The notes below the pieces were generated by a model. It saw only the letters and a program-made list of their open reading frames with translations, was not told the DNA's origin and searched no databases. This document shows positions 1 to 6,464 of a stretch of DNA of 16,122 nt, piece by piece. How positions within the stretch are numbered: position 1 is the stretch's first letter; each line of letters opens with the position of its first letter. The DNA is from Sandaracinaceae bacterium. GTDB lineage: Bacteria > Myxococcota_A > Polyangia > Polyangiales > Houyiibacteriaceae. The DNA is taken from contig JAAZAH010000119.1 of the NCBI GenBank assembly GCA_012514415.1, positions 1 to 16,122 on the forward strand, read 5' to 3'. Made by a program: the position numbers and the translations under genes.

Positions 1-645
1 GAACAAAAGAGTGCGTCGGTTCGCGTCCACATCCGCGAGAGGGAAAGCCTTGAAGCAAAGCGGGTCATCGTCGCGATCCCTCCCGCCCTAGCGAGCCGCA
101 TCCATTATTCCCCCGCGCTCTCACCGCTTCGCGATCAGCTCACGCAGCGAGTGCCGATGGGGACGGTCATCAAATGTTTCGCCGTCTATGAGGAGCCCTT
201 TTGGCGAGGGCGAGGTTTGAGTGGCCAAGGAGTCTTCGACGAAGGCGTCGTCCAAGCTTGTTTCGATAACAGTCCGAGGGATGCGAGCTGCGGGATGCTC
301 GTCGGCTTTTCGCTTGCCAATCGCGCTCGGCCACTGCTCGGGATGAGCCAAGAAGAGCGGCGCGAGCTCGTTCTCGAAAGCTTCGCTCGCGCCTTCGGAC
401 CCGAGGCGAGAGCGCCGAAGCGTTATCTCGATAAAAGCTGGGCCGAAGAAGAATTCAGCCGGGGATGCTATACCGGGCTCATGTCGCCGGGCGCCTGGAT
501 CGGCTACGGGAAGGCGCTTGCCCGGCCCGAGGGGCGGATCCATTTTGCGGGGACCGAGACCGCGTCGCGATGGAACGGCTATTTTGAAGGGGCGATCCTC
601 GCGGGAAGGCGCGCTGCTCGCGAGGTGCTCGAGAGCGAGCGTTGA
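1..645 (+). CDS. Flavin monoamine oxidase, C-terminal part (5' end outside window)
   Basis: FAD-dependent amine oxidase that would oxidise a primary or secondary amine to an imine with release of H2O2. The frame is open from base 1 and ends at TGA 643-645, leaving about 214 codons, roughly the last 45% of a typical 450-500 aa enzyme. The match to vertebrate MAO A/B is close. A VIKC segment places the flavin-N5 lysine at codon 172-174. An SRGCYTG segment has Cys at 466-468 where MAO binds FAD covalently, followed directly by Tyr. The final FAD-binding motif HFAGTETASRWNGYFEGA carries the second cage Tyr at codon 580-582. Both aromatic cage tyrosines and the covalent-FAD cysteine therefore appear conserved. 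The GTG at 151 is internal, not a start, because homology continues upstream (RVIVAIPP). The gene ends 3 bases from the convergent aminotransferase. The substrate cannot be told from this fragment. Confidence 0.93.
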   Translation, partial: EQKSASVRVHIRERESLEAKRVIVAIPPALASRIHYSPALSPLRDQLTQRVPMGTVIKCFAVYEEPFWRGRGLSGQGVFDEGVVQACFDNSPRDASCGMLVGFSLANRARPLLGMSQEERRELVLESFARAFGPEARAPKRYLDKSWAEEEFSRGCYTGLMSPGAWIGYGKALARPEGRIHFAGTETASRWNGYFEGAILAGRRAAREVLESER

Positions 646-648
646 GGC

Positions 649-1917
649 TCAGCGCGCCTCGAGGACCATCTCGCGCAGGCGAGCGAGGGCGTCATCGATC
701 ACGGCCTCGCTTGGCCCGAAGCTGAACCGCACGTGGTTTCGGAACTGCGATGGCCGCGCCGAGCGTTTTTTTCCGGGATTCACGTCGAAAAAATGACCGG
801 GGACGCAGATCACCTTGCGATCGAGCGCCGCACGGAAGAATGCGTCGCTATCGCGAAGTGAGGGCGGCAGCTCGCTCAGATCGCCCCACCCGTAAAAGGT
901 GCCTTCGGGCTCAAGGCTGAATTTCACACCGATGGATTTGAGGCCCTCGATGAGCTTCTTTCGCTTTCGCTCGAAGACGGGCCGGATCGCTCGCGCCTCT
1001 CTCCGGGTGGCGTCTTGATCGATGATGTCGATGGCGAGCCGCTGAAGCGGGGCCGCCCCACCGCCATCGAGGAACGACCCCGCGCTCGACGCCGCCTCGA
1101 TCACACTCTTCGGCCCCACGATCCAGCTCACGCGGAAACCGGGATAGCGCCAGTTCTTCGTGAGTCCGTCGAAGATCACGATCGGATCCCGGTTCACGTC
1201 GTCCACGTATTCGGCAGCGCTTACGATATCGCGCGCATCGGCCCACACATAATGCGAATAGAACTCATCAATAAGGAGCGCCGTGCTGAGCTCGCGTGAG
1301 GTCTCGACCCATGCCGCGAGATCGTCTCCGTGGATCAGCCTTCCGGTCGGATTGCAGGGGTTGCTCATCAGGATCGCGCTCAGGCCGAGGCCCAAGATCG
1401 CACGGCGAAGCTCTTCGATTGAGTATTGATAGCCGCTCGCCGGATCGAGGAAGAGCGGGATGGGCTGGAAGCGCCCGAAGACATCGAGGGCTTCTTCGTA
1501 CGCCGTGTAATCCGGGAGAAAATGACCGAGATGGACGGAGCCGATCGCCGCGCAGGCACGCATGATGGCGACACGCCCTCCGCCACAGATGGCCACATTC
1601 TCCGCGGTGTAAAGGCTACCCCTTCCTCGGCGGAACTGACGGTTGTAGAGATCGGCGACGGCCTCGCGAAGCTCGGGGATGCCAGGGACGGGCGCGTAAT
1701 CGAGATCCATCTGTGAGACGGGGATGGACGTGACACGCGGCGGAGCGCCTTCGAGCGGTCCGGTTTCTGGTTGCCCTTGGCCGAGGTTGCACCAGCCCTC
1801 TGCATCGAAATGAAAGCCGCGTTTTCGTGCTTCTTCGCTTACGTAGATGACGCCGGTGCGCGGGACCTTGCGGAAGGCCGAAAGGCTGTCGATCGGATGA
1901 TGAGGTGAAGGGGCCAT
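649..1917 (-). CDS. PLP-dependent aminotransferase, class I/II (fold type I)
   Basis: Transfers an amino group between an amino acid and a 2-oxo acid using pyridoxal phosphate in the cytoplasm. Counting from the chosen start (422 aa), visible motifs are SNPCNPTG at 185-192, DEFY at 217-220 (PLP ring Asp and Tyr), Schiff-base Lys254 in GLTKNWRYPG, and the carboxylate-binding Arg397 in RNHVRFSFG near the C-terminus. The start at 1917 is preferred because AAGGA lies 6 bases upstream. The same frame extends to an ATG at 2028, which would add 37 hydrophilic residues rich in codons unusual here (CTA, TTG, ACA, CAA) and with only a weak ribosome site. The gene stands alone, convergent with the amine oxidase and divergent from the LDLa lipoprotein. 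Substrate unknown. The YVSEE...DLDYAPVPGIPELREAV stretch is generic for the class. Confidence 0.92.
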   Translation of the reverse strand: MAPSPHHPIDSLSAFRKVPRTGVIYVSEEARKRGFHFDAEGWCNLGQGQPETGPLEGAPPRVTSIPVSQMDLDYAPVPGIPELREAVADLYNRQFRRGRGSLYTAENVAICGGGRVAIMRACAAIGSVHLGHFLPDYTAYEEALDVFGRFQPIPLFLDPASGYQYSIEELRRAILGLGLSAILMSNPCNPTGRLIHGDDLAAWVETSRELSTALLIDEFYSHYVWADARDIVSAAEYVDDVNRDPIVIFDGLTKNWRYPGFRVSWIVGPKSVIEAASSAGSFLDGGGAAPLQRLAIDIIDQDATRREARAIRPVFERKRKKLIEGLKSIGVKFSLEPEGTFYGWGDLSELPPSLRDSDAFFRAALDRKVICVPGHFFDVNPGKKRSARPSQFRNHVRFSFGPSEAVIDDALARLREMVLEAR

Positions 1918-1923
1918 CGCGCG

Positions 1924-1928
1924 TCCTT
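1924..1928 (-). promoter_or_regulatory. Shine-Dalgarno AAGGA deciding the aminotransferase start
   Basis: Read on the minus strand, AAGGA is followed by six bases and then ATG at 1917-1915. This favours the 422-residue form over the 459-residue reading from 2028. Confidence 0.6.
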
Positions 1929-2139
1929 GATTGTCCAAGTCCTCTAGCGTGTACCGCTTCGAGCCCCGCCGCAATTGGCGTGTTTCGAGCACAGTCGATT
2001 TCTGCTCCTGCATCTGCGGAGCGCGCATTTCATGCGCTCACCCCCCGTGTGTCATCGCTTCGCACTCGCCCTCACCGATTTTACGAGCAATGGATTCTGG
2101 ATCTATGTGCGCTTTTCGACTAGTTTGGGCCGGAACCTC

Positions 2140-2144
2140 GGAGG
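2140..2144 (+). promoter_or_regulatory. Shine-Dalgarno GGAGG of the LDLa lipoprotein
   Basis: GGAGG sits four bases before ATG 2149. It fixes the start there rather than at the upstream in-frame ATG at 1975. The resulting N-terminus is also a clean lipoprotein signal. Confidence 0.75.
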
Positions 2145-2148
2145 ATTC

Positions 2149-2664
2149 ATGCGCGCTCTTCTCACCGTCTTCGCTCTCGCCTCGCTTACAAGTCTCACGC
2201 TTACAGGCTGCAAGAAGGAGACCTATTACGACTGCGGTGATGGGTATTCCGTTCCTCTCGGGACGGTCTGCGATGGGTATCGTGATTGCTACAATGGAGC
2301 CGACGAGGCGATGTGCTTCCTCCATTGGGTCTGCGAATCCGGGGAGCTTATCAGCCCGCTCGTTCTTTGCGATGGAACGGTGGATTGTGCCGACGGCTCA
2401 GACGAACTCTTTGAGGACGAAGGAGGGCTCTGCGTGCGCGAGGTCTACGACGAGTTCGGCTGCACGGCAGAGCTTACGCTTCCTGTCGAGGCCGTCTGCG
2501 ATGGATTCCGCGATCGCTGCGATGGCAATGTCGACGAAGCCTATTGCACCAACGGCCTCACGTACGCCTGCGATGATGGGGTCTACGCGGTCTACTTCGA
2601 TCAGCTCTGCGACGGCGTGAGCGACTGCCTCGACCATAGCGACGAAATCTACTGCCTCTTTTGA
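2149..2664 (+). CDS. Lipoprotein with four LDL-receptor class A-like repeats
   Basis: A 171-residue secreted lipoprotein. The signal peptide MRALLTVFALASLTSLTLTGC ends in the lipobox LTGC with Cys21 as the lipid-bearing residue, followed by Lys-Lys. The whole mature protein is four LDLa-like repeats at about 29-56, 62-95, 105-133 and 141-169. Each has a CDGxxDC core (CDGFRDRC in repeat 3) and an acidic (S)DE segment, the residues that bind Ca2+ in LDLa modules. Each repeat has four cysteines (29/41/47/56; 62/74/80/95; 105/117/124/133; 141/154/160/169), not six. The missing ones are at canonical positions 1 and 3, a disulfide pair in known LDLa folds. Repeat 2 has a six-residue acidic insert before its last Cys. 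LDLa modules usually bind ligands, so a surface binding or adhesion role is possible, but the function is unknown. The gene is transcribed alone. Confidence 0.85.
   Translation: MRALLTVFALASLTSLTLTGCKKETYYDCGDGYSVPLGTVCDGYRDCYNGADEAMCFLHWVCESGELISPLVLCDGTVDCADGSDELFEDEGGLCVREVYDEFGCTAELTLPVEAVCDGFRDRCDGNVDEAYCTNGLTYACDDGVYAVYFDQLCDGVSDCLDHSDEIYCLF
2233..2655 (+). repeat. Four tandem LDLa-like protein repeats
   Basis: Repeat units span about 2233-2316, 2332-2433, 2461-2547 and 2569-2655. They are alike in protein pattern (C, then 11-12 residues, CDG, acidic DE, C) but diverged at the DNA level. This points to old duplication and not to a recent expansion. Confidence 0.8.
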
Positions 2665-2703
2665 GGCGAGCGACGCGCCCACGTTTCCGAGCTATGCTAG
2701 GGC

Positions 2704-3450
2704 GTGGACCGGATACGCATCGAAGGAATCGAAGTCCGCTGCGTCGTCGGCGTCTACCCTGAAGAGCGCCTTCGCACGCAGCGTCTCCTTGTCGACCTTG
2801 AGCTTGGGCTCTCCCTCGATGAAGCGGCGCGCTCGGAGCGCGTTCGAGACTCGGTGGACTATGCCGCGCTTGTGAGCCAAGTGGCGTTTCTCCTCGACGT
2901 CTGCGAGTTTCGCATGCTCGAGACCGCGGCCATGACCATCCTCCGCTATGTGCTTGCGCCGCCTGCTCCAGGCGGAAGGCGCGCGCAAGTGGATGAAGCG
3001 CGCATTCGGCTCTCAAAACCCGACGCGCTCCCCGGCAGCATCGTCCCCTCGGTCGAGCTCAGGCGCCGCGCCACCGACTTCACCTACGTTGTCGAAGAAA
3101 AAGATCACGGCACCGTCGACGTGATCCACGAAACCGAGCACGTGGGCGTCTATCGGCTCAACCTTCGACCGGGCGGGGTGATCCCTCTTCACATTCACAA
3201 GCAGATGGAAGAGGTCGAGATGGTGCTCACCCAGGGGCTCTTCTGTCAGGGTGAGCCGGCCGAGCGTGGATCGATCCGACGCTGGCCCCTCAATACGCCA
3301 CATATTTACGAGAACCCGAGCGTTCACCACCAGACCATCCTTTGCGTCGACAAGCCGCGTTTCATTCCTGAGGATGAGATCGTCGTCGTCGGAGAGCCGG
3401 TCAAAATCGCGGCGACTCAGGGATATTTTCGGAGCGCGGCATCCTCATGA
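2704..3450 (+). CDS. Dihydroneopterin aldolase (FolB/FolX family) fused to a cupin domain
   Basis: A 248-residue two-domain cytoplasmic protein. Residues 1-120 match FolB, which splits dihydroneopterin to 6-hydroxymethyl-dihydropterin and glycolaldehyde in folate synthesis. Expected residues are present: Glu21 in GVYPEER, Tyr53 in VDYAAL, Glu73 in LETAA and the catalytic Lys105 in LSKPDAL. Residues about 130-245 are a single cupin. Its first motif, at 158-178, has metal ligands His163, His165 and Glu169, and a second motif has PH at 199-200. The start is GTG 2704, because FolB proteins begin MDRI... and alignment starts at residue 1. No Shine-Dalgarno is visible. FolB is normally about 120 aa alone, so the fusion is unusual. 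It overlaps the next gene by ATGA. A FolX-like epimerase role cannot be excluded. The cupin role (pterin binding or oxidation) is unknown. Confidence 0.85.
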   Translation: MDRIRIEGIEVRCVVGVYPEERLRTQRLLVDLELGLSLDEAARSERVRDSVDYAALVSQVAFLLDVCEFRMLETAAMTILRYVLAPPAPGGRRAQVDEARIRLSKPDALPGSIVPSVELRRRATDFTYVVEEKDHGTVDVIHETEHVGVYRLNLRPGGVIPLHIHKQMEEVEMVLTQGLFCQGEPAERGSIRRWPLNTPHIYENPSVHHQTILCVDKPRFIPEDEIVVVGEPVKIAATQGYFRSAASS

Positions 3451-4196
3451 GCCCGCGGCGTTTTCTCATCACGGGTGCGACGGGGGGCATCGGGCGAGCG
3501 ACCCTTCAGCGCCTTCTCGAACGCGGCGATGAGATCCTCGCTGTAGGCCGTGGACTCGAGAAGCTCGATGATTTGGCTGAGAGGAGCGAGCGCGCCGAAG
3601 CCGAGGGGTATGGAAGGCTTGCGCGTCATCGCGCCGATCTGATGGACGAAGGCGCGCGGGCTCAGCTCGCACAGGTCGCGGCCAAAGGGAGCGGAGGGCT
3701 CGATGGCGTCGTCTACATCGCCGGACGAAACGATCGCATGCCCTTTGACGAGCTCGACGAAGCGCATGTGCGTGGCGTCTTCGAGCTCAATTTCTTCGCG
3801 CCCCTCCTCCTCGTTCGTTCGCTCGTTCCGTACCTGAACGAAGGCGCCGTGCTTCTTTTTGTCTCGAGCACGCTGGCTTCAAAACCGGTCCCGGGCAGTG
3901 CCGCCTACTCGGCGAGCAAGGCCGCGCTCGAATCGCTCTCGCGTTCACTCGCGATCGAGCTCGGCGGAAGAAAAGTCCGCGCCCTGTCCATCGCCCCCGG
4001 CCTGGTCGATACCGCGATGCTCCGCGAGGGCCGTAGTGAGAACGATCTCGAATTTTTTGCTTCGCTCAGCCCGCTTGGACGGATTGGTGAGCCCGATGAG
4101 ATCGCGTCGCTCATCGTACATGCGCTTGATAACGCCTTCCTCACGGGCGTGACGATCACGGTGGACGGGGGCTCGCTCACGGGCATGTCGCGATGA
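3447..4196 (+). CDS. Short-chain dehydrogenase/reductase (classical SDR)
   Basis: A 249-residue NAD(P)H-dependent oxidoreductase with a Rossmann fold. Visible elements are the TGATGGIG cofactor loop at 9-16, Arg35 after the second strand (favouring NADPH), Asp64, IAG at 91-93, Asn115, Ser140/141, and the catalytic pair Tyr154 and Lys158 in AAYSASKAAL. Also present are the APG turn at 183-185 and the C-terminal ITVDGG. Its ATG overlaps the stop of the FolB-cupin gene (ATGA at 3447-3450), which points to translational coupling and a shared role, perhaps reduction of a pterin. It keeps the ordinary glycine-rich loop. It lacks the TGxxxRxG variant of pteridine reductase/FolM, so a pterin substrate is only an inference from context. 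FabG-like carbonyl reduction is the default alternative. Confidence 0.9.
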   Translation: MSPRRFLITGATGGIGRATLQRLLERGDEILAVGRGLEKLDDLAERSERAEAEGYGRLARHRADLMDEGARAQLAQVAAKGSGGLDGVVYIAGRNDRMPFDELDEAHVRGVFELNFFAPLLLVRSLVPYLNEGAVLLFVSSTLASKPVPGSAAYSASKAALESLSRSLAIELGGRKVRALSIAPGLVDTAMLREGRSENDLEFFASLSPLGRIGEPDEIASLIVHALDNAFLTGVTITVDGGSLTGMSR

Positions 4197-4382
4197 GCAT
4201 CGAGCTGAATCGCGCGCGGTGAGGCCGCTCGCGTCAAGATCGGCCCTAGCGCAATCAGCGGGCACTCGCCTTGGGCGTCCGAGGTAGAGGAAACGGCGCC
4301 CTAGACCCTGCTCTAAACGCCGCAATTGGAGCGCCATTCACGCAAATGCCGCGCGCTTTCGGTTATCCTCCCGTCGAGAAGC

Positions 4383-4406
4383 TGGGGCTACTTTAGGAGA
4401 GCCCCG
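4383..4406 (+). promoter_or_regulatory. Hairpin in the leader of the 4440 lipoprotein
   Basis: The 243-base gap 4197-4439 contains a perfect 6-base inverted repeat, GGGGCT at 4384-4389 and AGCCCC at 4400-4405, with a 10-base loop and a flanking T-G pair. It ends about 25 bases before the ribosome site. No T-run follows, so it is not a terminator. The rest of the gap shows no clear promoter or gene. Confidence 0.25.
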
Positions 4407-4429
4407 TCCCTAGCCCATGTCGCCCCTGT

Positions 4430-4436
4430 GGAGGAG
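4430..4436 (+). promoter_or_regulatory. Strong Shine-Dalgarno GGAGGAG
   Basis: GGAGGAG followed by AAC and ATG 4440 fixes the start of the lipoprotein. The longer open frame from 4326 is thus not the gene. Confidence 0.75.
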
Positions 4437-4439
4437 AAC

Positions 4440-5036
4440 ATGAAAACCGCTTATCCGACTTACAAACCGATGAACCGTCTCCATCGGTGGTCCTTCCTTC
4501 GCGCTGCCATCGGTCTCTTCGCCGCCCTCGCTCTGTCGAGCTGCGGTTGGTTCGGGATGGACGACGACGAAGAAGATCGGGAGCGCGGCTATTCGATCGG
4601 CGAACAAGAGCGGCTCCGCTTCTATTTTCAGCACGCCTTTCGGGGCCGAATCGCGCCGAGCGAGGGCATCCCTTTCTTTGAGAGCGGCGAAAACAACCAC
4701 GGCGATTCCGGGATCGGTCGCGGCGCCCCCCGGCGCGTCCTCAGCGTGCGCGATGCCGTCGACCCGCGGCGTACGCTCCCCGAGCTCCACTTCGAATCCG
4801 AGGACACGAGCATTTTCGAAGTGGAAGCCTATGGGTGCACTCCCGACGAAAAATGCGTGGCCTCCAGCTGCGCCATCGATCACGACGACTACCCCTGCGA
4901 TGCCCCCGACGTCTATCGCGTCAGACTCGGACTCTTCGATGAAGGCGTAGGTCGCCTTATCGTCAGAGACGCCGAGGGTGAAATCTACGATCGCGTTGGC
5001 GTCCGCATTTACGCGGCCGAAGCGCTCGAAGACTAG
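4440..5036 (+). CDS. Predicted lipoprotein with cysteine-bearing insert and Ig-like C-terminus
   Basis: A 198-residue protein of unrecognised function. A lipoprotein signal runs from residue 1 (or Met11) to the lipobox LSSC with Cys35. An acidic linker DDDEED follows at 41-46. Residues about 113-190 read like a bacterial Ig-like (BIg2-type) strand pattern: a segment like SEDTSIFEVEA, later VGRLIVRDAEGEIYDRVGVR. This is interrupted by a loop with four cysteines (133, 139, 144, 153), probably two disulfides. The arrangement suggests an envelope-anchored, oxidised extracytoplasmic protein. The Ig assignment rests on pattern only. It lies after the FolB-SDR pair but has its own leader and strong ribosome site, so it is probably a separate unit. 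It is convergent with ubiB. Confidence 0.7.
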   Translation: MKTAYPTYKPMNRLHRWSFLRAAIGLFAALALSSCGWFGMDDDEEDRERGYSIGEQERLRFYFQHAFRGRIAPSEGIPFFESGENNHGDSGIGRGAPRRVLSVRDAVDPRRTLPELHFESEDTSIFEVEAYGCTPDEKCVASSCAIDHDDYPCDAPDVYRVRLGLFDEGVGRLIVRDAEGEIYDRVGVRIYAAEALED

Positions 5037-5066
5037 ACGCCCGCCGGCTTGGCGCCTGCTCGATTC

Positions 5067-5103
5067 GAGGCGCTAGGCGGCGGCCTGCGCGCCCTCTTTT
5101 TTT
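5067..5103 (+). terminator. Probable intrinsic terminator for the 4440 lipoprotein, inside the ubiB 3' end
   Basis: GAGGCGC at 5067-5073 can pair with GCGCC-(C)-TC at 5089-5096 with one bulged C. This is followed at once by seven T at 5097-5103, the classic layout for plus-strand termination. An alternative hairpin uses GCGCCT 5052-5057 with AGGCGC 5068-5073, extended by CCGCCG 5041-5046 and CGGCGG 5078-5083, but it lacks an adjacent T-run. Confidence 0.5.
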
Positions 5104-6455
5104 GACGGAGGCTCGCGCAAGGGCGCCTTCCCCGGTGGGCAGCTCGCCATCGCCTCCACGATGCGCGGACCCGCAAGCTCGATGAGATCGAGCTCTGGAG
5201 CGAGCTGCTTTCCGAGGCCCTCCGCGACGACCATCGCGAGGTGCACCACGGTATACACCGGGTCGATCGCCACCCGATGCCGGCGTAGGATGTTCATCAT
5301 CCCCGCGACGACCACGCCCGCCTCCACGTCGCTCAGGGATTTTCCGTAAAAGACATCGAAGAACTCGATGACATCCTTCTCGTAAGCCGCGTAATCCTTC
5401 AGCTGGACGGTGGGGGCGTAGTTGTAGAAGAGCCGAGCGGCTCCGACGCCATCACGCGCTGACAGTGCGAGGAAGGTATCGAGCCACGGCTTCCGCATCT
5501 CATCCGGGATCTCGGCGACGAGGCCGAGATCGATGAGCACCACGCGCCCATCGTCGGTCAGCAGGATATTTCCTGGATGAAGGTCGGCGTGGACGAAGGC
5601 ATCGCGGAAAATCATCGTGAGGATCGCATCGAGACCCCGAAGCGCGAGCTCGCGGCCGTTATGCCCCACCTTCTCGGGTTCGGTGGCTCGAACCCCTTCG
5701 ATGAACTCCATCGTGAGCACGCGACGCGTCGAGAACTCTGGGTAGAGTTCGGGGACGCAGACGCCATCAAGATCGGCGAGATTTTTCGCGAATCGCCGGT
5801 TGTTCCGCGCCTCGCTCTCAAAATCGAGTTGAAGCTTCATCGCCTCAGCGAAGCGCTCGGCCGAGCCCGGGAGGTTCAGAAGCCGAAGCGTGGGGTGAAG
5901 TTTCGTAAGGCGCGCACCAAAGCGGAGGAGGGCGAGATCGCGCGCGACTTTCGCTTCAATATCGGGCCGCTGAATCTTGAGGGCGACCACGCTGCCATCA
6001 TCGAGCACCCCACGATGCACTCGGGCGACGGAGGCCGCGGCGATCGGCTCCTCGCTGATTTCGCGAAAGCGTGCGAGCTTTTCCTCGCCGATTTCGCTCC
6101 GGAGAAGCGCGAAGATGCGCGCTTTCGGCGCCGGTGCCACTTTATCCTGAAGCCGCGTGAGCCCCTCGATGATGCCCGGGCTGAGGAGATCGGGCCGCGT
6201 GCTCAAGATCTGCCCGAACTTGAGATAGGTCGCTCCAAGACGCTCGAGCAGAGAGGCAAGCACATCGCCCCGCAACCGGTCGATCTCATCGGCCGACGCG
6301 CGTCCGAGCCGAAGCCTCGACCACGCATAACGGAGCAGGGCGAGGTTCACCAGCCAAGCGATATGAAGAAAGCGGAGGACGAGGAGCAGCGCGTTCAACA
6401 TTTGATGGGGAGTTATTGCCCGGCCTTCGGGCTTCGCCAAGCCGAAACCATACAA
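5073..6455 (-). CDS. ABC1/UbiB/AarF-family atypical protein kinase-like protein
   Basis: A 460-residue member of the ABC1/ADCK/UbiB family, ATP-binding proteins linked to quinone biosynthesis and membrane lipid handling. Family signatures are present: KFGQ at 79-82 in the KxGQ helix, the alanine-rich loop IAAASVARVHRG in place of a glycine loop, Lys160 in VALK, and the acidic DFESEARN segment at 211-218. HADLHPGN follows at 289-296 with the catalytic Asp, and IDLG at 308-311 takes the place of DFG. Residues 19-43 are strongly hydrophobic and may lie in or on the membrane. The paired C-terminal membrane helices of E. coli UbiB are not seen. The start shown is TTG 6455, 10 bases after dusB. ATG 6401 (442 aa) is an alternative and neither has a good ribosome site. 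No ubiquinone gene lies nearby, so a quinone role is not supported by context. Confidence 0.88.
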   Translation of the reverse strand: MYGFGLAKPEGRAITPHQMLNALLLVLRFLHIAWLVNLALLRYAWSRLRLGRASADEIDRLRGDVLASLLERLGATYLKFGQILSTRPDLLSPGIIEGLTRLQDKVAPAPKARIFALLRSEIGEEKLARFREISEEPIAAASVARVHRGVLDDGSVVALKIQRPDIEAKVARDLALLRFGARLTKLHPTLRLLNLPGSAERFAEAMKLQLDFESEARNNRRFAKNLADLDGVCVPELYPEFSTRRVLTMEFIEGVRATEPEKVGHNGRELALRGLDAILTMIFRDAFVHADLHPGNILLTDDGRVVLIDLGLVAEIPDEMRKPWLDTFLALSARDGVGAARLFYNYAPTVQLKDYAAYEKDVIEFFDVFYGKSLSDVEAGVVVAGMMNILRRHRVAIDPVYTVVHLAMVVAEGLGKQLAPELDLIELAGPRIVEAMASCPPGKAPLREPPSKKEGAQAAA

Positions 6456-6464
6456 GGTGTCGGA

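Noticed and set aside
1931..2620. 229-codon plus-strand frame overlapping the LDLa gene in another frame
   Set aside because: Ser/Arg-rich shadow with no motif. The LDLa frame has a signal peptide, a ribosome site and repeats.
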